From positions 3,038,001-3,102,000 of the forward strand of contig NZ_CP042382.1 in the NCBI RefSeq assembly GCF_007954585.1: a stretch of 64,000 nucleotides of DNA, read 5' to 3'. The position numbers and the translations under genes were made by a program. The notes under the pieces are model-generated. The model saw nothing but the letters and a program-made list of their open reading frames with translations, was not told where the DNA came from and did not search any database. Of the stretch, positions 18,991 through 28,685 are shown one piece after another. Origin of the DNA: Pistricoccus aurantiacus. GTDB taxonomy: Bacteria > Pseudomonadota > Gammaproteobacteria > Pseudomonadales > Halomonadaceae. Numbering within the stretch: the first letter of the stretch is position 1; the number at the start of each line of letters is the position of its first letter.

Positions 18991-19572
18991 ATGACCTCAC
19001 TCGTACTCGCTTCCAGTTCTCCCTGGCGTCGCCAGCTTCTCGAGCGCCTGCAGCTACCTTTCATCTGGCAGAGCCCGGACATCGATGAGGCGCCGCGCCC
19101 CCGTGAGTCTCCCCAGGCGCTGGTACGCCGGCTGGCCTTGAGCAAAGCCAGCCATCTGGCGGAGCAGTATCCGCAGCACCTGCTGATCGGCTCGGATCAG
19201 GTCGCCAGCTTCAATGAAGAAATACTTGGCAAACCTGGCACGCCGGAACGGGCCATGGCGACACTGGAACGCTTTTCCGGCCAGCGGGTTCGCTTCGTCA
19301 CCGGCGTCGCCCTGCTGGACACCCACAGCGGTCGTCACTGGGTGCATCACGAGGACTATCACGTCGTCTTTCGCCAGCTGTCCCGACATGAAATCGAGAA
19401 CTATGTATCCCGTGAACAGCCGCTGACCAGTTCCGGCAGCTTTCGCATGGAAGGGCTGGGGATCGCCCTGTTCGAAAGACTCGAGGGCGACGACCCCAAT
19501 ACCTTGGTGGGGCTACCGTTGATCCGGCTTTGCCAGATGCTGCGGGAAGCGGGCCTGGACCCGCTGGGCTGA
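18991..19572 (+). CDS. yceF: Maf-family nucleotide pyrophosphatase YceF
   Basis: A 193-residue Maf protein of the YceF subfamily, which hydrolyses 7-methyl-GTP and may clean modified nucleotides. Seen: the N-terminal SSSPWRRQLLERLQLPF, catalytic Asp in LIGSDQVASF, substrate-specific SGSFRMEGLGIALFERLEG, and the conserved NTLVGLPL near the end. YceF next to yceD and rluC is also the E. coli arrangement, though here it is divergent from yceD. A possible -10 GATAAT lies at 18966-18971 without a clear -35. Confidence 0.93.
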   Translation: MTSLVLASSSPWRRQLLERLQLPFIWQSPDIDEAPRPRESPQALVRRLALSKASHLAEQYPQHLLIGSDQVASFNEEILGKPGTPERAMATLERFSGQRVRFVTGVALLDTHSGRHWVHHEDYHVVFRQLSRHEIENYVSREQPLTSSGSFRMEGLGIALFERLEGDDPNTLVGLPLIRLCQMLREAGLDPLG

Positions 19573-19595
19573 GCCCGTCAATGAAGGCTTGACTG

Positions 19596-20666
19596 TCAGG
19601 GCATCTGATAGCGCAGTGGCGAACTCGCCTCTGGTATGCCGAACCATTGAAAGGCGACTCGCCCCAGCCCTCGGGAAATTCGCTCGAAGGGATCGAGCCG
19701 AGGGGTGTAGTCCTTGATGCGCGGTTCGTCCAGGTAGCGCCGAGCCACGCCGTCCAGGCTATCGAGGCCATCGATCAGTCCTAGCTCAAGCGCCTGCTCG
19801 CCGGTCCACACCAGGCCTGAAAATAGCTGGTCGTCGTCACCAAGACGCTCGCCGCGACCGGCCTTGACGTCCTGAATGAACTGACCGTGGGTGGTTTCCA
19901 GCACCTTCTGCCAGAACGCCCGCTGCTCATCGGAAATACCCGAAAAGGGGTCCAGAAAGGCCTTGTTATCCCCGGCGGTAAACACGCGTCGCTCCACGCC
20001 AAGACGATCGATGGCGTCTTCCAGGCCGAAGCTGGCGAAGATCACCCCGATCGATCCGACCAGACTCGCCGGCGCCGCGACGATTTCATCCGCGGCGGCG
20101 GCAATATAGTAGGCTCCGCTGGCGCCGATATCCTCGATGACCGCGATGATCGGCTTGTCGCCGGACTCGCGAAGACGCATGATCTCCGCATAGATGCGCT
20201 GGGACTGCACCGGGCTGCCGCCGGGGCTGTTGATATGCACCACCACCGCCGGGGTGGCGTCGCTTTTCCAGGCACGATCCAGCCCCTCGATAACGCGCTG
20301 GGCGCTGGCCGGGGCTTCGTTGTCGATCACCCCCTTGACCTCGACCACCCCTAGATGACGGCCACTCGGCGCTACCGGCTGACCCAGCGAATAGATACCG
20401 TAGAAACTCAGGGAAAGCCCGAGCAGGATCAGCAGGATCGTCACGAAACGAAAGAACAGCTTCCATCGCCGGGAGCGGCGCTGCTCCACCAGCACACCGT
20501 CGATCCAGCGATCCATCATGTCGAACTGAGCCAGACGCTGACGTTCCCGCAGCGTTTCTGCATCCCCTTCATCGCCGTCTTGTCCGCGCTGTTTCTGACG
20601 CGAGGCCTTGTCGTCCTCGGAATCCACCATCGGCCCTTGTGTCCAGCGCTTGTCGTCATCTTGCAT
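19596..20666 (-). CDS. S49 family signal-peptide peptidase-like protein
   Basis: A 356-residue membrane peptidase of the short SppA/SohB-like type. A cytoplasmic N-terminal stretch of about 70 residues is followed by one membrane segment (FFRFVTILLILLGLSLSF). The nucleophile Ser is in DIGASGAYYIAAAADEI and the Lys general base is likely in NKAFLDPFSG. It would degrade leftover signal peptides or short membrane peptides in the periplasm. ATG 20666 is preferred over the in-frame ATG 20678; both overlap the end of the HAD gene. Neighbouring rluC and the HAD gene match the Pseudomonas order. Confidence 0.9.
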   Translation of the reverse strand: MQDDDKRWTQGPMVDSEDDKASRQKQRGQDGDEGDAETLRERQRLAQFDMMDRWIDGVLVEQRRSRRWKLFFRFVTILLILLGLSLSFYGIYSLGQPVAPSGRHLGVVEVKGVIDNEAPASAQRVIEGLDRAWKSDATPAVVVHINSPGGSPVQSQRIYAEIMRLRESGDKPIIAVIEDIGASGAYYIAAAADEIVAAPASLVGSIGVIFASFGLEDAIDRLGVERRVFTAGDNKAFLDPFSGISDEQRAFWQKVLETTHGQFIQDVKAGRGERLGDDDQLFSGLVWTGEQALELGLIDGLDSLDGVARRYLDEPRIKDYTPRLDPFERISRGLGRVAFQWFGIPEASSPLRYQMP

Positions 20667-21351
20667 TGATACTCTCATCCTTATTCATCATGACCTCGGC
20701 CGAGTCATGCAACCAATCGATCAGCTGAAAGAAATCCGCCGCGGTGTATACCGGGGCGCTCGCCGCCAGCCTGCTGGGCGCATGCACCCCATAGCTGACC
20801 GCGATACGATCCATTCCCAGCGCCCTGGCCATCTCCAGATCGTACTCCGTATCTCCCACCATGACCGCATCCTCGACACCCACGCCGGTCTCGCGAAGCA
20901 GCTCCTCCAGCATCAGCGGATGCGGCTTGGAGCGCGTTTCGTCCGCGGTACGGCTGGCATGGAACCAGCTGCCGCTGTCGAGGTAGGTGAAAGCCCGGTT
21001 CAATCCCCGTCGACTCTTGCCGGTGGCTACCGCCAGTCGAGTGGTCGGATTGCGCCGCAGCCGCGTGATGCCCGCCTCGACGCCGGGAAAGAACAGGCTG
21101 GGCACCCGCTCCGCCTCGATATAGCGTGCGGCGTAACGCTGGCGCAACTGTTCGGCCTGTGCTGGTGCAACGCCCGGGTACAAGCGCTCGATGGCCTCCG
21201 GCAAACCCAAGCCGATGATATCTCTGACCGATTCTTTTTCGAGAAACGGCAAACCCGTATCCCGAGCCGCGCCCTGCATGCAGGCGACGATGCGCGCCTC
21301 GGAATCCATCAGCGTGCCGTCCCAGTCGAAGATCACCAATCGATAACGCAT
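20656..21351 (-). CDS. HAD-family hydrolase (phosphoglycolate-phosphatase-like)
   Basis: A 231-residue HAD phosphatase. Motif I is IFDWDGTLMDSE at residues 7-18 with the nucleophile Asp, motif II lies in LAVATGKSRRGLNRA, and motif III/IV is VMVGDTEYDLEMARALG. The helical cap between motifs I and II is like Gph/PGP subfamily members. The substrate is unknown. It starts one base after the rluC stop and overlaps the peptidase start. Confidence 0.9.
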   Translation of the reverse strand: MRYRLVIFDWDGTLMDSEARIVACMQGAARDTGLPFLEKESVRDIIGLGLPEAIERLYPGVAPAQAEQLRQRYAARYIEAERVPSLFFPGVEAGITRLRRNPTTRLAVATGKSRRGLNRAFTYLDSGSWFHASRTADETRSKPHPLMLEELLRETGVGVEDAVMVGDTEYDLEMARALGMDRIAVSYGVHAPSRLAASAPVYTAADFFQLIDWLHDSAEVMMNKDESINAR

Positions 21352-21352
21352 A

Positions 21353-22312
21353 TTATCTCGCTTTTTCCGTCAGATGACGTGCGCGCTTCAACACGTCATC
21401 GAGTTCACTACCCAAGGGCGCCTTCACGTGTACCGGTCGCCCACTCGCGGGTTCCGGAAACGTCAGCGCTGCCGCGTGCAGGAAAAGACGGGGCAATTTC
21501 AGTCGTTGCGCCAGCGCCTCCCCCTGCCGGGAACCGTACTTGTCGTCGCCGAGCAGCGGATGTCCCGCGTGGGCGGCGTGCACGCGAATCTGATGCGTAC
21601 GACCGGTGACCGGCTCCGCCTCGATCAGCGTCGTTTCGTTGAAGGTTTCCCGTACGGCAAAACGGGTACGCGCCACTTTACCCTGGGGGTCGACCCGCAC
21701 CCGCCGCTCGCCGTTGCCCGCCTCGAAGCGATCCAGCCTGACGCTGACGTAATCTCGCCGTGCCGGCCAGCGCCCGGCAACCAGGGCAAGATACTGCTTG
21801 TTCATCTGACGCCGCTTGAGCGCTTCGTTGAGCGTGAGAAGCGCGGGGCGAGACTTGGCCAGCAACAGGCAGCCCGAGGTATCACGATCCAGGCGATGCA
21901 CCAGTTCGAGAAAGTCCAGATCTTCGCGCACCTGGCGCAACGCCTCGATCAGACCAATCTTGACCCCGCTGCCACCATGCACCGCAAGACCGGAAGGCTT
22001 GTTGATCACCAGCCACCCCGGCCCTTCCACCAGCACGCTACCCGCCAGCAGGTTGCGCAGGTTCTCGCTGACCTCACGAACCGCCTCTTCCGGCGCAAGA
22101 CGCAAGGGTGGGATGCGTACCAGGTCGCCGTTCACAAGGCGATAATCCACCTTGACCCGCTTCTTGTTCACCCGCACTTCTCCCTTGCGCAGAATGCGGT
22201 AGATCAACGTCTTGGGCGCCCCCTTCAGCCGCGTGCGCAGAAAATTATCGATGCGCTGGCCCGCCTGGCCTTCCTGAACTTCCACCCACTGCACTTCGCG
22301 GCCTTCGGCCAT
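21353..22312 (-). CDS. rluC: 23S rRNA pseudouridine synthase RluC
   Basis: A 319-residue pseudouridine synthase with an N-terminal S4 RNA-binding domain (QRIDNFLRTRLKGAPKTLIYRILRK region) and the RluA-type catalytic Asp in HRLDRDTSGCLLLAKS. RluC modifies 23S positions 955, 2504 and 2580 (E. coli numbering). GGGAG lies 6 nt before ATG 22312, so this start is preferred over the ATG at 22333. It diverges from rne, as in many gammaproteobacteria. Confidence 0.95.
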   Translation of the reverse strand: MAEGREVQWVEVQEGQAGQRIDNFLRTRLKGAPKTLIYRILRKGEVRVNKKRVKVDYRLVNGDLVRIPPLRLAPEEAVREVSENLRNLLAGSVLVEGPGWLVINKPSGLAVHGGSGVKIGLIEALRQVREDLDFLELVHRLDRDTSGCLLLAKSRPALLTLNEALKRRQMNKQYLALVAGRWPARRDYVSVRLDRFEAGNGERRVRVDPQGKVARTRFAVRETFNETTLIEAEPVTGRTHQIRVHAAHAGHPLLGDDKYGSRQGEALAQRLKLPRLFLHAAALTFPEPASGRPVHVKAPLGSELDDVLKRARHLTEKAR

Positions 22313-22417
22313 GTCATACTCCCGACGGGTCATGTCTCGAACGAAAGACGCATTCTACCCTAGACCTGGAAACTCTCCCTAGTCGAGCCGCGATCGACTC
22401 GGCCTTGTCCGTATCAA

Positions 22418-22446
22418 TTGCCGCACCGGCGGATTGCTGATATATT
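22418..22446 (+). promoter_or_regulatory. Candidate rne promoter
   Basis: TTGCCG (22418-22423), a 17-bp spacer and TATATT (22441-22446) match sigma-70 elements at four and five of six positions. Transcription from about 22453 would give a leader of roughly 540 nt, comparable to other known long rne leaders. Confidence 0.5.
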
Positions 22447-22584
22447 TTCGATTCGCTGAAATAGGGGTCTAGTACCCGAATTGAATAGAAGCCTCGACAT
22501 TGTCTTTATCGAGCAGGCCTCGTCCAAGCGACCGATTTCGCGATCCGAAGTAACGCTAATCACTTTCGGAACGCAAAGGCAGTA

Positions 22585-22608
22585 AATAGCATGCGGTCAA
22601 TAGCATGC
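22585..22608. repeat. 14-bp period direct repeat in the rne leader
   Basis: Two copies of AATAGCATGC (22585-22594 and 22599-22608) separated by GGTC. Each contains the palindrome GCATGC. It could be a slippage product or a binding site within the leader. Confidence 0.5.
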
Positions 22609-22760
22609 AGCTATGGCATAGAGTAACGATTAGCAGTTGACGATTAAACGCCACGCCCGATGCCCGTCATTCCTTTGTCAAGGTAATGAAGACAGGTCAC
22701 GGGGAACCACAATCACGTGCCGGAGGCCGGCGCTGGCGAATCGATGAATGCCAGGTGTCT

Positions 22761-22972
22761 GGCGGTAGACCACGGAACCGGCAAGGATAAACGACCTGCC
22801 GAGACACGTTCCGTCACCGCCGTGTACTCAACATGATCTTGTCGGGAAAGTCTCGCGCTCGTGAGGCTCTGCCGAGACTGGGCGCAGTCGTTTTCGCGAG
22901 TTGCGCTGAGCACAAGCACGCAGCACCCAGAGGTTCGCTATCGCCGATCGCTTCCAGGGCGCCTTCCGGCGC
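22761..22972 (+). promoter_or_regulatory. Structured 5' leader of rne mRNA
   Basis: Three nested stems form one long hairpin: GGCGGT/ACCGCC (22761-22766, 22816-22821), ACGGAAC/GTTCCGT (22772-22778, 22808-22814) and CGGCAAGG/CCTGCCG with one bulged A (22779-22786, 22795-22801), closed by an 8-nt A-rich loop. Two smaller hairpins follow, GACTG-GGCG-CAGTC (22876-22889) and GCGCC-TTCC-GGCGC (22959-22972). RNase E controls its own mRNA through leader hairpins in E. coli, and a separate rne leader motif is described in pseudomonads; a similar feedback role is inferred here. Confidence 0.65.
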
Positions 22973-22992
22973 GCCTAATAAAGCGAGACAAC

Positions 22993-25900
22993 ATGAAACG
23001 AATGCTCATCAATGCGACCCAGCCGGAAGAGCTGCGCGTCGCTCTGGTTGATGGACAACGTCTGTACGATCTGGACATCGAATCCGGTGCCCGAGAGCAG
23101 AAAAAAGCCAATATCTATCGCGGCAAGATCACGCGAGTCGAGCCCTCACTGGAAGCCGCCTTCGTCGACTTCGGCGCCGACCGCCATGGCTTTCTCCCCC
23201 TGAAGGAAATTTCCAAGGAATATTTCACCAAGGATGTCTCCGGCCGTCCCAATATCAAGGAAGTCCTCAAGGAAGGCCAGGAAGTCATCGTTCAGGTCGA
23301 CAAGGAAGAACGAGGCAATAAAGGGGCGGCGCTGACGACCTTCATCAGCCTGGCCGGGCGTTTTCTGGTACTGATGCCCAACAATCCTCGCGCCGGCGGT
23401 ATTTCCCGGCGTATCGAGGGCGAAGAGCGCACTCAGCTCAAGGAAGCCATGAACCAGCTCGCCATGCCCGATCGCATGGGCGTCATCGTGCGTACCGCGG
23501 GTATCGGCCGCTCCAGCGAGGAGCTGCAGTGGGATCTGGACTATCTGGTCCAGGTATGGGAAGCCATTACCACGGAAGCCGGCAAGCGTCCCGCGCCCTT
23601 TCTGATCTATCGTGAATCCAACGTCATCATTCGCGCCATGCGCGACTATCTGCGCCAGGATATCGGCGAAGTTCTGATAGACAGCCCCGAAGTCCACCAG
23701 GAAGCCTTGGCTTTCATACGCCAGGTGATGCCCTCCTACCAGCAGAAGATCAAGCTTTACACGGACGAGGTCGCCCTGTTCTCGCGCTTTCAGATCGAAT
23801 CCCAGATCGAGACCGCCTACCAGCGCGAGGTCAAGCTGCCTTCCGGCGGCGCCGTGGTCATCGATCATACCGAAGCCCTGGTCTCCATCGATATCAACTC
23901 CGCCCGAGCCACCCGTGGCAGCGATATCGAGGAAACCGCCCTGCAGACCAACTCGGAAGCGGCGGAAGAGATCGCACGCCAACTGCGCCTGCGGGATATC
24001 GGCGGTCTGGTGGTCATCGATTTCATCGACATGGGACCGGCGCGCAACCAGCGGGAAGTCGAGAACCGCATGCGCGATGCCCTCAAGATCGACCGCGCCC
24101 GGGTGCAGATCGGTCGCATTTCCCGTTTCGGCCTGATGGAGATGTCTCGCCAACGGCTGCGCCCCTCCCTGGGCGAAACCAGCGGTGTGGTCTGCCCCCG
24201 CTGCGACGGTCAGGGCACCATCCGCGATGTGCGTTCGCTTTCCCTGTCGATCCTGCGGCTCATGGAAGAAGAAGCCATGAAGGAGCACAGCTCCCAGATC
24301 CGCGCCATCTTGCCGGTACCGGTAGCTACCTACTTGCTCAATGAGAAACGCGCCGTACTGACGGATCTCGAGCGTCGCCAGAAGGTAGAGATCGTACTGA
24401 TACCCAGCCCGGATATGGATACGCCTCACTACGACGTTCAACGCCTGCGCAACGATCAGCTGAGCGACGAGGACGGCAACGTCTCGAGCTTCGAGCTATC
24501 CACGGAAACCGACGTCGGGCAGGAACCGGATCCAAGTTTCGCCAAGCCCGTCGCACGTCCCGAAGCGGCGGTCAAGAGCGTGATACACGATGCGCCGGCC
24601 CCCGCCTCGCTGCAGCGCGAACCGACACCCGCAAAACCCGCTTCTCGCCCCGCGCCGGCCCAGGCAAGCCAACCGCAGGAAGAAAGCGGCATCATCTCGC
24701 GCCTGGTCAAGGGCATCGGCAAACTGCTGGGGGGACACGAAACCGCCGGCACCAGCCAGCCAGCCACCGGCACCCAGTCCGGTCGTGGCGCCAGCCAATC
24801 CGAGCGTCCCGGTCAAGGATCCCGCGGCGGTCGAGGCGACAATCGTCAATCTCAATCCGCCAGCCGTTCTGCTCGCGGTAGTGGTAACAACAGCAATCGC
24901 CGCCCGCGCAGCGATAGCCGGGATGACGCCACCGGCAACCGCCAGGCGGCCCGTAACGGCAAGTCGGACGCGGACCAGGACGATTCAACGACGAAATCTC
25001 GCGGCGAAACCCCGCGCCAGTCCAGTTCTCGCTCGAATGCCAAGGAAACTCGCGGTCGTCCACGCCAGGATAGCGACGAGCGTCGCGATCAGCAGCGACC
25101 TTCACGCGGCGAAACCGCGGCCAAGCCCGCAATGACAAAGGACGAGGCTTCCAAGGAAAATACCGCTAAATCCGCTGCCGGCCAGGACAGCGCCAAGGAC
25201 GACGGCCAGCCCAAGCGTACCCGCAACAATCCTCGAGAACGCACCCGCCAGCACGCCATCAACCCCAAGGCCAAGGCGGAACAGGAAGAGCTGCAGAACG
25301 CAGCAGCCACGGTAACTGACACCGAGGCTGCTACAGCGGCTTCTATCGAAGCCGTTCAGGATCAGCCGGCCATAGATAAACCGGCCGCCAAGGCGCCGGA
25401 GGCCAAAGAAACTCTGGTGGCTAAAGAAACTCTGGTTACTAAAGAAACTTCGGTGGCTAAAGAGACTAACGGGGAAGCTTCCAAGGCCGACGAGAAGACG
25501 AGGGCTGCAGCGGCCAAACGGCAGGCTGACGTAAAGGAGGCTCAGCCGACGGGGAATACGGCGGTCACGGCAGCAACGCCAGAATCGGCGGCGACTAACG
25601 CCGAACAAGCCGATGTCTCCACAAAACCGGCTGCTGAAACCAAGACAGCGTCTGAAAACAAGTCGGTTCCAGCGGAGAAAGACACTGTCGAACAGGAAGC
25701 CGAAGCGCCAGCGAAACCCGTGGAGAATACCGCGGTAACCGACGCTACGCCGGAGCCGGCCGCCGCACAGGACAAGCAGCCATCCTCGCCGGCTGAGCTT
25801 CCCGCGGCAAAGGAAGTCGACGTCAAGACGGCAACCGACGCACCCACCGAGTCCGACGCTAGGCCCGCCAGGAGACAGCCGGCTCGGAAGAAGGCGCGGC

Positions 25901-26277
25901 CGGTGGCCGAGGACAAGGTAGCTAACAGGTCCGACGAGAGCCAGCCAGCTCAGACAGATGACACGGCTGCTGCCGGCGCCACCCCCGATGGCGGCGCGTC
26001 ACGGAAAGCGGATGACTCCAATACCGCTCAAGCCGATAAAGCCCAGCCGGAGCCGTTGCATCCTGTTGTCCACAAGAGCGCCGAGTCGAATCAAGCAGGC
26101 AATGATCGATTACCGGAGGCGACCCCGCCAAATGCGGCCCAGCCAGAGGCAGCCCCACCGAGTGCGGCCCAACCGGAGGCGACCCCACCAAAACGGCGTC
26201 GGCGCGCGCACAACGACCCGCGTGAAATACGTCGCCGCGAAAAGCAGCAGGCCAAGGAAGATCAGAGCAACGCCTGA
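22993..26277 (+). CDS. rne: Ribonuclease E
   Basis: A 1094-residue endoribonuclease that scaffolds the RNA degradosome. The start [13 protein letters not shown] matches the family; the open frame runs 44 codons further up but is leader. The catalytic half (to about 510) has the S1 domain (about 38-125), the DNase I-like region with the Mg-binding Asp in [11 protein letters not shown] and VVIDFIDM, and the zinc link CPRC (Cys401, Cys404). The C-terminal half is low-complexity Ala/Pro/Glu/Lys with Arg-rich patches ([14 protein letters not shown]; a terminal [15 protein letters not shown]) likely to bind RNA or partners. The tail holds several tandem peptide repeats. A strong terminator follows. 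Confidence 0.97.
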   Translation: MKRMLINATQPEELRVALVDGQRLYDLDIESGAREQKKANIYRGKITRVEPSLEAAFVDFGADRHGFLPLKEISKEYFTKDVSGRPNIKEVLKEGQEVIVQVDKEERGNKGAALTTFISLAGRFLVLMPNNPRAGGISRRIEGEERTQLKEAMNQLAMPDRMGVIVRTAGIGRSSEELQWDLDYLVQVWEAITTEAGKRPAPFLIYRESNVIIRAMRDYLRQDIGEVLIDSPEVHQEALAFIRQVMPSYQQKIKLYTDEVALFSRFQIESQIETAYQREVKLPSGGAVVIDHTEALVSIDINSARATRGSDIEETALQTNSEAAEEIARQLRLRDIGGLVVIDFIDMGPARNQREVENRMRDALKIDRARVQIGRISRFGLMEMSRQRLRPSLGETSGVVCPRCDGQGTIRDVRSLSLSILRLMEEEAMKEHSSQIRAILPVPVATYLLNEKRAVLTDLERRQKVEIVLIPSPDMDTPHYDVQRLRNDQLSDEDGNVSSFELSTETDVGQEPDPSFAKPVARPEAAVKSVIHDAPAPASLQREPTPAKPASRPAPAQASQPQEESGIISRLVKGIGKLLGGHETAGTSQPATGTQSGRGASQSERPGQGSRGGRGDNRQSQSASRSARGSGNNSNRRPRSDSRDDATGNRQAARNGKSDADQDDSTTKSRGETPRQSSSRSNAKETRGRPRQDSDERRDQQRPSRGETAAKPAMTKDEASKENTAKSAAGQDSAKDDGQPKRTRNNPRERTRQHAINPKAKAEQEELQNAAATVTDTEAATAASIEAVQDQPAIDKPAAKAPEAKETLVAKETLVTKETSVAKETNGEASKADEKTRAAAAKRQADVKEAQPTGNTAVTAATPESAATNAEQADVSTKPAAETKTASENKSVPAEKDTVEQEAEAPAKPVENTAVTDATPEPAAAQDKQPSSPAELPAAKEVDVKTATDAPTESDARPARRQPARKKARPVAEDKVANRSDESQPAQTDDTAAAGATPDGGASRKADDSNTAQADKAQPEPLHPVVHKSAESNQAGNDRLPEATPPNAAQPEAAPPSAAQPEATPPKRRRRAHNDPREIRRREKQQAKEDQSNA
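25402..25473 (+). repeat. 18-bp tandem repeats in the rne C-terminal region
   Basis: Four in-frame 18-nt units encode [18 protein letters not shown] and AKETNG. Two further repeated blocks lie in the same tail: a TAVT.ATPE segment near 25555 and 25729, and a 10-residue AAQPEA/PP unit near 26130-26190. All fall in the disordered scaffold half of RNase E. Confidence 0.8.
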
Positions 26278-26315
26278 TCGGGCTTGAAAGACAACCTGAT
26301 TAGTGAGAAACGATG

Positions 26316-26347
26316 ACGCTCGCGATCCATGGATCGCGAGCGTTTTT
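26316..26347 (+). terminator. Rho-independent terminator between rne and murB
   Basis: A perfect 28-nt palindrome (26316-26343) with arms containing ACGCTCGCGATC, followed by a run of five T (26343-26347) on the plus strand. It ends the rne transcript. Because rne and murB converge it may also slow minus-strand transcription leaving murB, but the U-tract on that side is poor. Confidence 0.92.
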
Positions 26348-26362
26348 ATTGGAAGAGAACTT

Positions 26363-27385
26363 TCAGAGAGAAAGATACCGGGTGCGTGGCTCCCATTCCA
26401 GGATGACGCCGAAACGCGCCTCGACTCGTGCAGCGACTCGACCGGCGAAATCCAGAAGTTCCTGTGCGCTGCCGCCGCCGTGATGCACCAGCACTAGCGC
26501 CTGTTTCTCGTGCACGCCAAAACATCCTTTTTGCCACCCTTTGAGACCGCATTGCTCGATCAGCCAGCCCGCGGCGAGTTTGACTCGCCCATCCGGCTGC
26601 GGAAAATGCGGCATTTCCGGATAGTCTTCCAGCAACCGCCGAGCCTGCCGCCAGTTGATCAGCGGGTTCTTGAAGAAACTGCCTGCATTGGATAACGCTT
26701 GAGGATCCGGCAGTTTTTCTCGGCGAACCGCGCATACCGCCTCGGCGACTTCCAGAGGGGTTGGATCGACCGATACCCGGCGAGCCAGATCGCCGTAAGT
26801 CAGCCTTGGTCGTGGCTTTCGCGTAACTTCCAGGGTCAAGCCGGTGATCGCCACCTTGTCCATCAAAGCATTCTTGAAGATGCTGTCGCGGTAACCGAAG
26901 GCGCAGTCCGAAGCGTTCAGAACATCCTGACGGCCGCTGTCGAGATGGATTATCCGAACCGCCTTGAGCACCTCCGCCAGTTCGACGCCGTAGGCGCCGA
27001 TGTTCTGAATCGGCGCCGCGCCGCACTGACCAGGGATCAGCGCCAGGTTTTCAATCCCCCACAGGCCTTCATTCGCCAGACGCATCACCAGGACGTGCCA
27101 GTTCATGCCCGCGTCGACGTCCACGCGCACCCGCTGATCATCCAGCGGCGACAAGCAAAGCTCATCGAAGGTTGGCGTGATGACCAACCCCGGTAGCCAA
27201 GGACCCAGAATCAAATTGCTGCCGCCTCCCAGCAGGGTCAGCGGCCAATCCCGCTGACGCGCCAGGGCGGTGGCCTCTTTCAAGATCTGCGACGTCGACG
27301 CCCCGATAAAGCGCTCCGCGATACATGGCAGACCCAAGGTGTTGGCCCGGGTCAGATCCACTCTTTCTTGCCACTCCACTGCCAC
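26363..27385 (-). CDS. murB: UDP-N-acetylenolpyruvoylglucosamine reductase
   Basis: A 340-residue FAD enzyme, long E. coli-type MurB, which reduces the enolpyruvyl group to make UDP-MurNAc. FAD-binding LLGGGSNLIL, substrate-binding IPGQCGAAPIQNIGAYG, catalytic Ser in SNAGSFFKNP and the Glu-containing C-terminal end are present. The start is GTG 27385, whose G is the last base of the TAG stop of the phosphatase gene; a second in-frame GTG is at 27379. The murB-ptp-kdsB-trm112-lpxK order matches Pseudomonas. Confidence 0.96.
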   Translation of the reverse strand: MAVEWQERVDLTRANTLGLPCIAERFIGASTSQILKEATALARQRDWPLTLLGGGSNLILGPWLPGLVITPTFDELCLSPLDDQRVRVDVDAGMNWHVLVMRLANEGLWGIENLALIPGQCGAAPIQNIGAYGVELAEVLKAVRIIHLDSGRQDVLNASDCAFGYRDSIFKNALMDKVAITGLTLEVTRKPRPRLTYGDLARRVSVDPTPLEVAEAVCAVRREKLPDPQALSNAGSFFKNPLINWRQARRLLEDYPEMPHFPQPDGRVKLAAGWLIEQCGLKGWQKGCFGVHEKQALVLVHHGGGSAQELLDFAGRVAARVEARFGVILEWEPRTRYLSL

Positions 27386-27858
27386 TAGACCGCTTCCAGA
27401 CGCTTGCGCAGTGTTGCGATCAATCCATCCGCCGCCTGCTCGACGCTGTCCAGCACCGCCTCGAACCCTTTGTCATCGCCGGTGTAGGGATCCGGGATCG
27501 CTTCCCCTGGCCGACCCGCGAACTCGAGAAAGAGCCCGACCCGCGCGCGGCTGTTGGCAGGTTGCAGCGCCTCGAGATTCGCCAGGTTGCTGTCGTCCAT
27601 GGCCAGGATGTAATCGAAATACTGGAAGTCTTCGGCGCTGATCTGACGGCCGCGCAACTGACGGATATCCACACCGCGACGGCTGGCCGCTTCGACGGCG
27701 CGCGGGTCCGGCGCCTGATCCAAATGCCAGTCGCTGGTCCCGCAGGAATCCACCTCGACCTTGTCCGCCAGACCCGCCGCTTCCAGCTTGTGACGCAAGA
27801 CACCTTCCCCGGTGGGTGAGCGACAGATATTGCCTAGACAAACGAACAACACTCGCAT
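27385..27858 (-). CDS. Low-molecular-weight protein tyrosine phosphatase
   Basis: A 157-residue phosphatase with the P-loop CLGNICRSPTGE at residues 7-18 (Cys and Arg of CX5R) and the general-acid Asp in PDPYTGDD. Longer open frames upstream lack the family N-terminus; MRVLFVCLGN at 27858 is the natural start, with AAGGAG 10 nt upstream. It may dephosphorylate a polysaccharide-linked tyrosine kinase, but no such kinase is in the window. It sits between kdsB and murB, as in pseudomonads. Confidence 0.93.
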   Translation of the reverse strand: MRVLFVCLGNICRSPTGEGVLRHKLEAAGLADKVEVDSCGTSDWHLDQAPDPRAVEAASRRGVDIRQLRGRQISAEDFQYFDYILAMDDSNLANLEALQPANSRARVGLFLEFAGRPGEAIPDPYTGDDKGFEAVLDSVEQAADGLIATLRKRLEAV

Positions 27859-27902
27859 CTCGACATTTCTCCTTTCGGGAAGATATAAACAGGTCCATAC
27901 GA

Positions 27903-28685
27903 CTATCGGGAAAACCACGCTCGCACCCGCTGCAGGTCTTCCTGAGTATCCACTCCCGCCGGGTGCGGTGTATCGGCCAGGGCGACCTGAATACGCTTGC
28001 CGTGGTGCAGCGCGCGCAGCTGCTCGAGCTGCTCGACCCGCTCCAGCGGCGCCGGCGCCCATCGGCAATATTCCTCGAGAAAGCCGACCCGATAGGCATA
28101 GAGACCAATATGACGCAGCCAGACATTGGCCTCGAGCGCGAGCGTCCGCGCATCGGCATTTTCCCAGAGATCGGCGCTCCAGGCCTGTCGGTCCCAAGGC
28201 AGCGGCGCGCGGGAAAAGTACAGCGCACGCTCATGACAATCGCGCACCACCTTGACCACATTGGGATTGAACAGGGTATCAAGATCCAGGATCGGCTCCG
28301 CCAGGGTGGCGATGGAAGCCTCATCATCATGGGCGAGTCGCGTCGCCACCTGATCGATCAAGGCCGGCGGCAGCAGCGGTTCGTCTCCCTGCACATTGAC
28401 CAGGATTGTCTCGGGATCAAGCTCGAGACGCCGCGCCACTTCCGCCAGCCGATCCGTGCCGGAAGGATGCTCCGCTCGGGTCATCACCACCTCGCCACCG
28501 ACCTGCTCGACCGCCTCGCGTATGCGCGGATCGTCCGTGGCCACCACCACTCGACCAGCGGCGCTGGCCAGGGCCTGACGCCAGACCCGCACCACCATGG
28601 GTTCGCCGGCGATATCCAGCAGTGGCTTGCCGGGCAGGCGGCTGGAGGCGAAACGCGCCGGAATGACCGCCAGGAAATCATTCAT
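27903..28685 (-). CDS. kdsB: 3-deoxy-manno-octulosonate cytidylyltransferase
   Basis: A 260-residue nucleotidyltransferase that activates Kdo as CMP-Kdo for lipid A-core synthesis. The family signature [15 protein letters not shown] at residues 8-22, VATDDPRI, and the metal-binding NVQGDEPLL are all present. Its ATG overlaps the Trm112 stop as ATGA. It acts with lpxK and msbA encoded just upstream. Confidence 0.97.
   Translation of the reverse strand: MNDFLAVIPARFASSRLPGKPLLDIAGEPMVVRVWRQALASAAGRVVVATDDPRIREAVEQVGGEVVMTRAEHPSGTDRLAEVARRLELDPETILVNVQGDEPLLPPALIDQVATRLAHDDEASIATLAEPILDLDTLFNPNVVKVVRDCHERALYFSRAPLPWDRQAWSADLWENADARTLALEANVWLRHIGLYAYRVGFLEEYCRWAPAPLERVEQLEQLRALHHGKRIQVALADTPHPAGVDTQEDLQRVRAWFSR

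Larger units (their letters stand above)
22313..22992. other. rluC-rne divergent intergenic region
   Basis: About 680 bp without a protein gene. It holds a plus-strand promoter at 22418-22446, a 10-bp direct repeat at 22585-22608, and a highly structured leader from 22761 to 22972. A minus-strand frame of 68 codons (22713-22919) overlaps the leader, has no start signals and is not called. A long untranslated leader upstream of rne is usual in gammaproteobacteria. Confidence 0.75.

Noticed and set aside
22713-22919. 68-codon minus-strand frame in the rne leader
   Set aside because: Its bases are accounted for by paired stems of the rne leader, and it lacks start signals.
22861-22992. Extended N-terminus for RNase E
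   Set aside because: The 44 extra codons precede the conserved [10 protein letters not shown] start and overlap leader hairpins.
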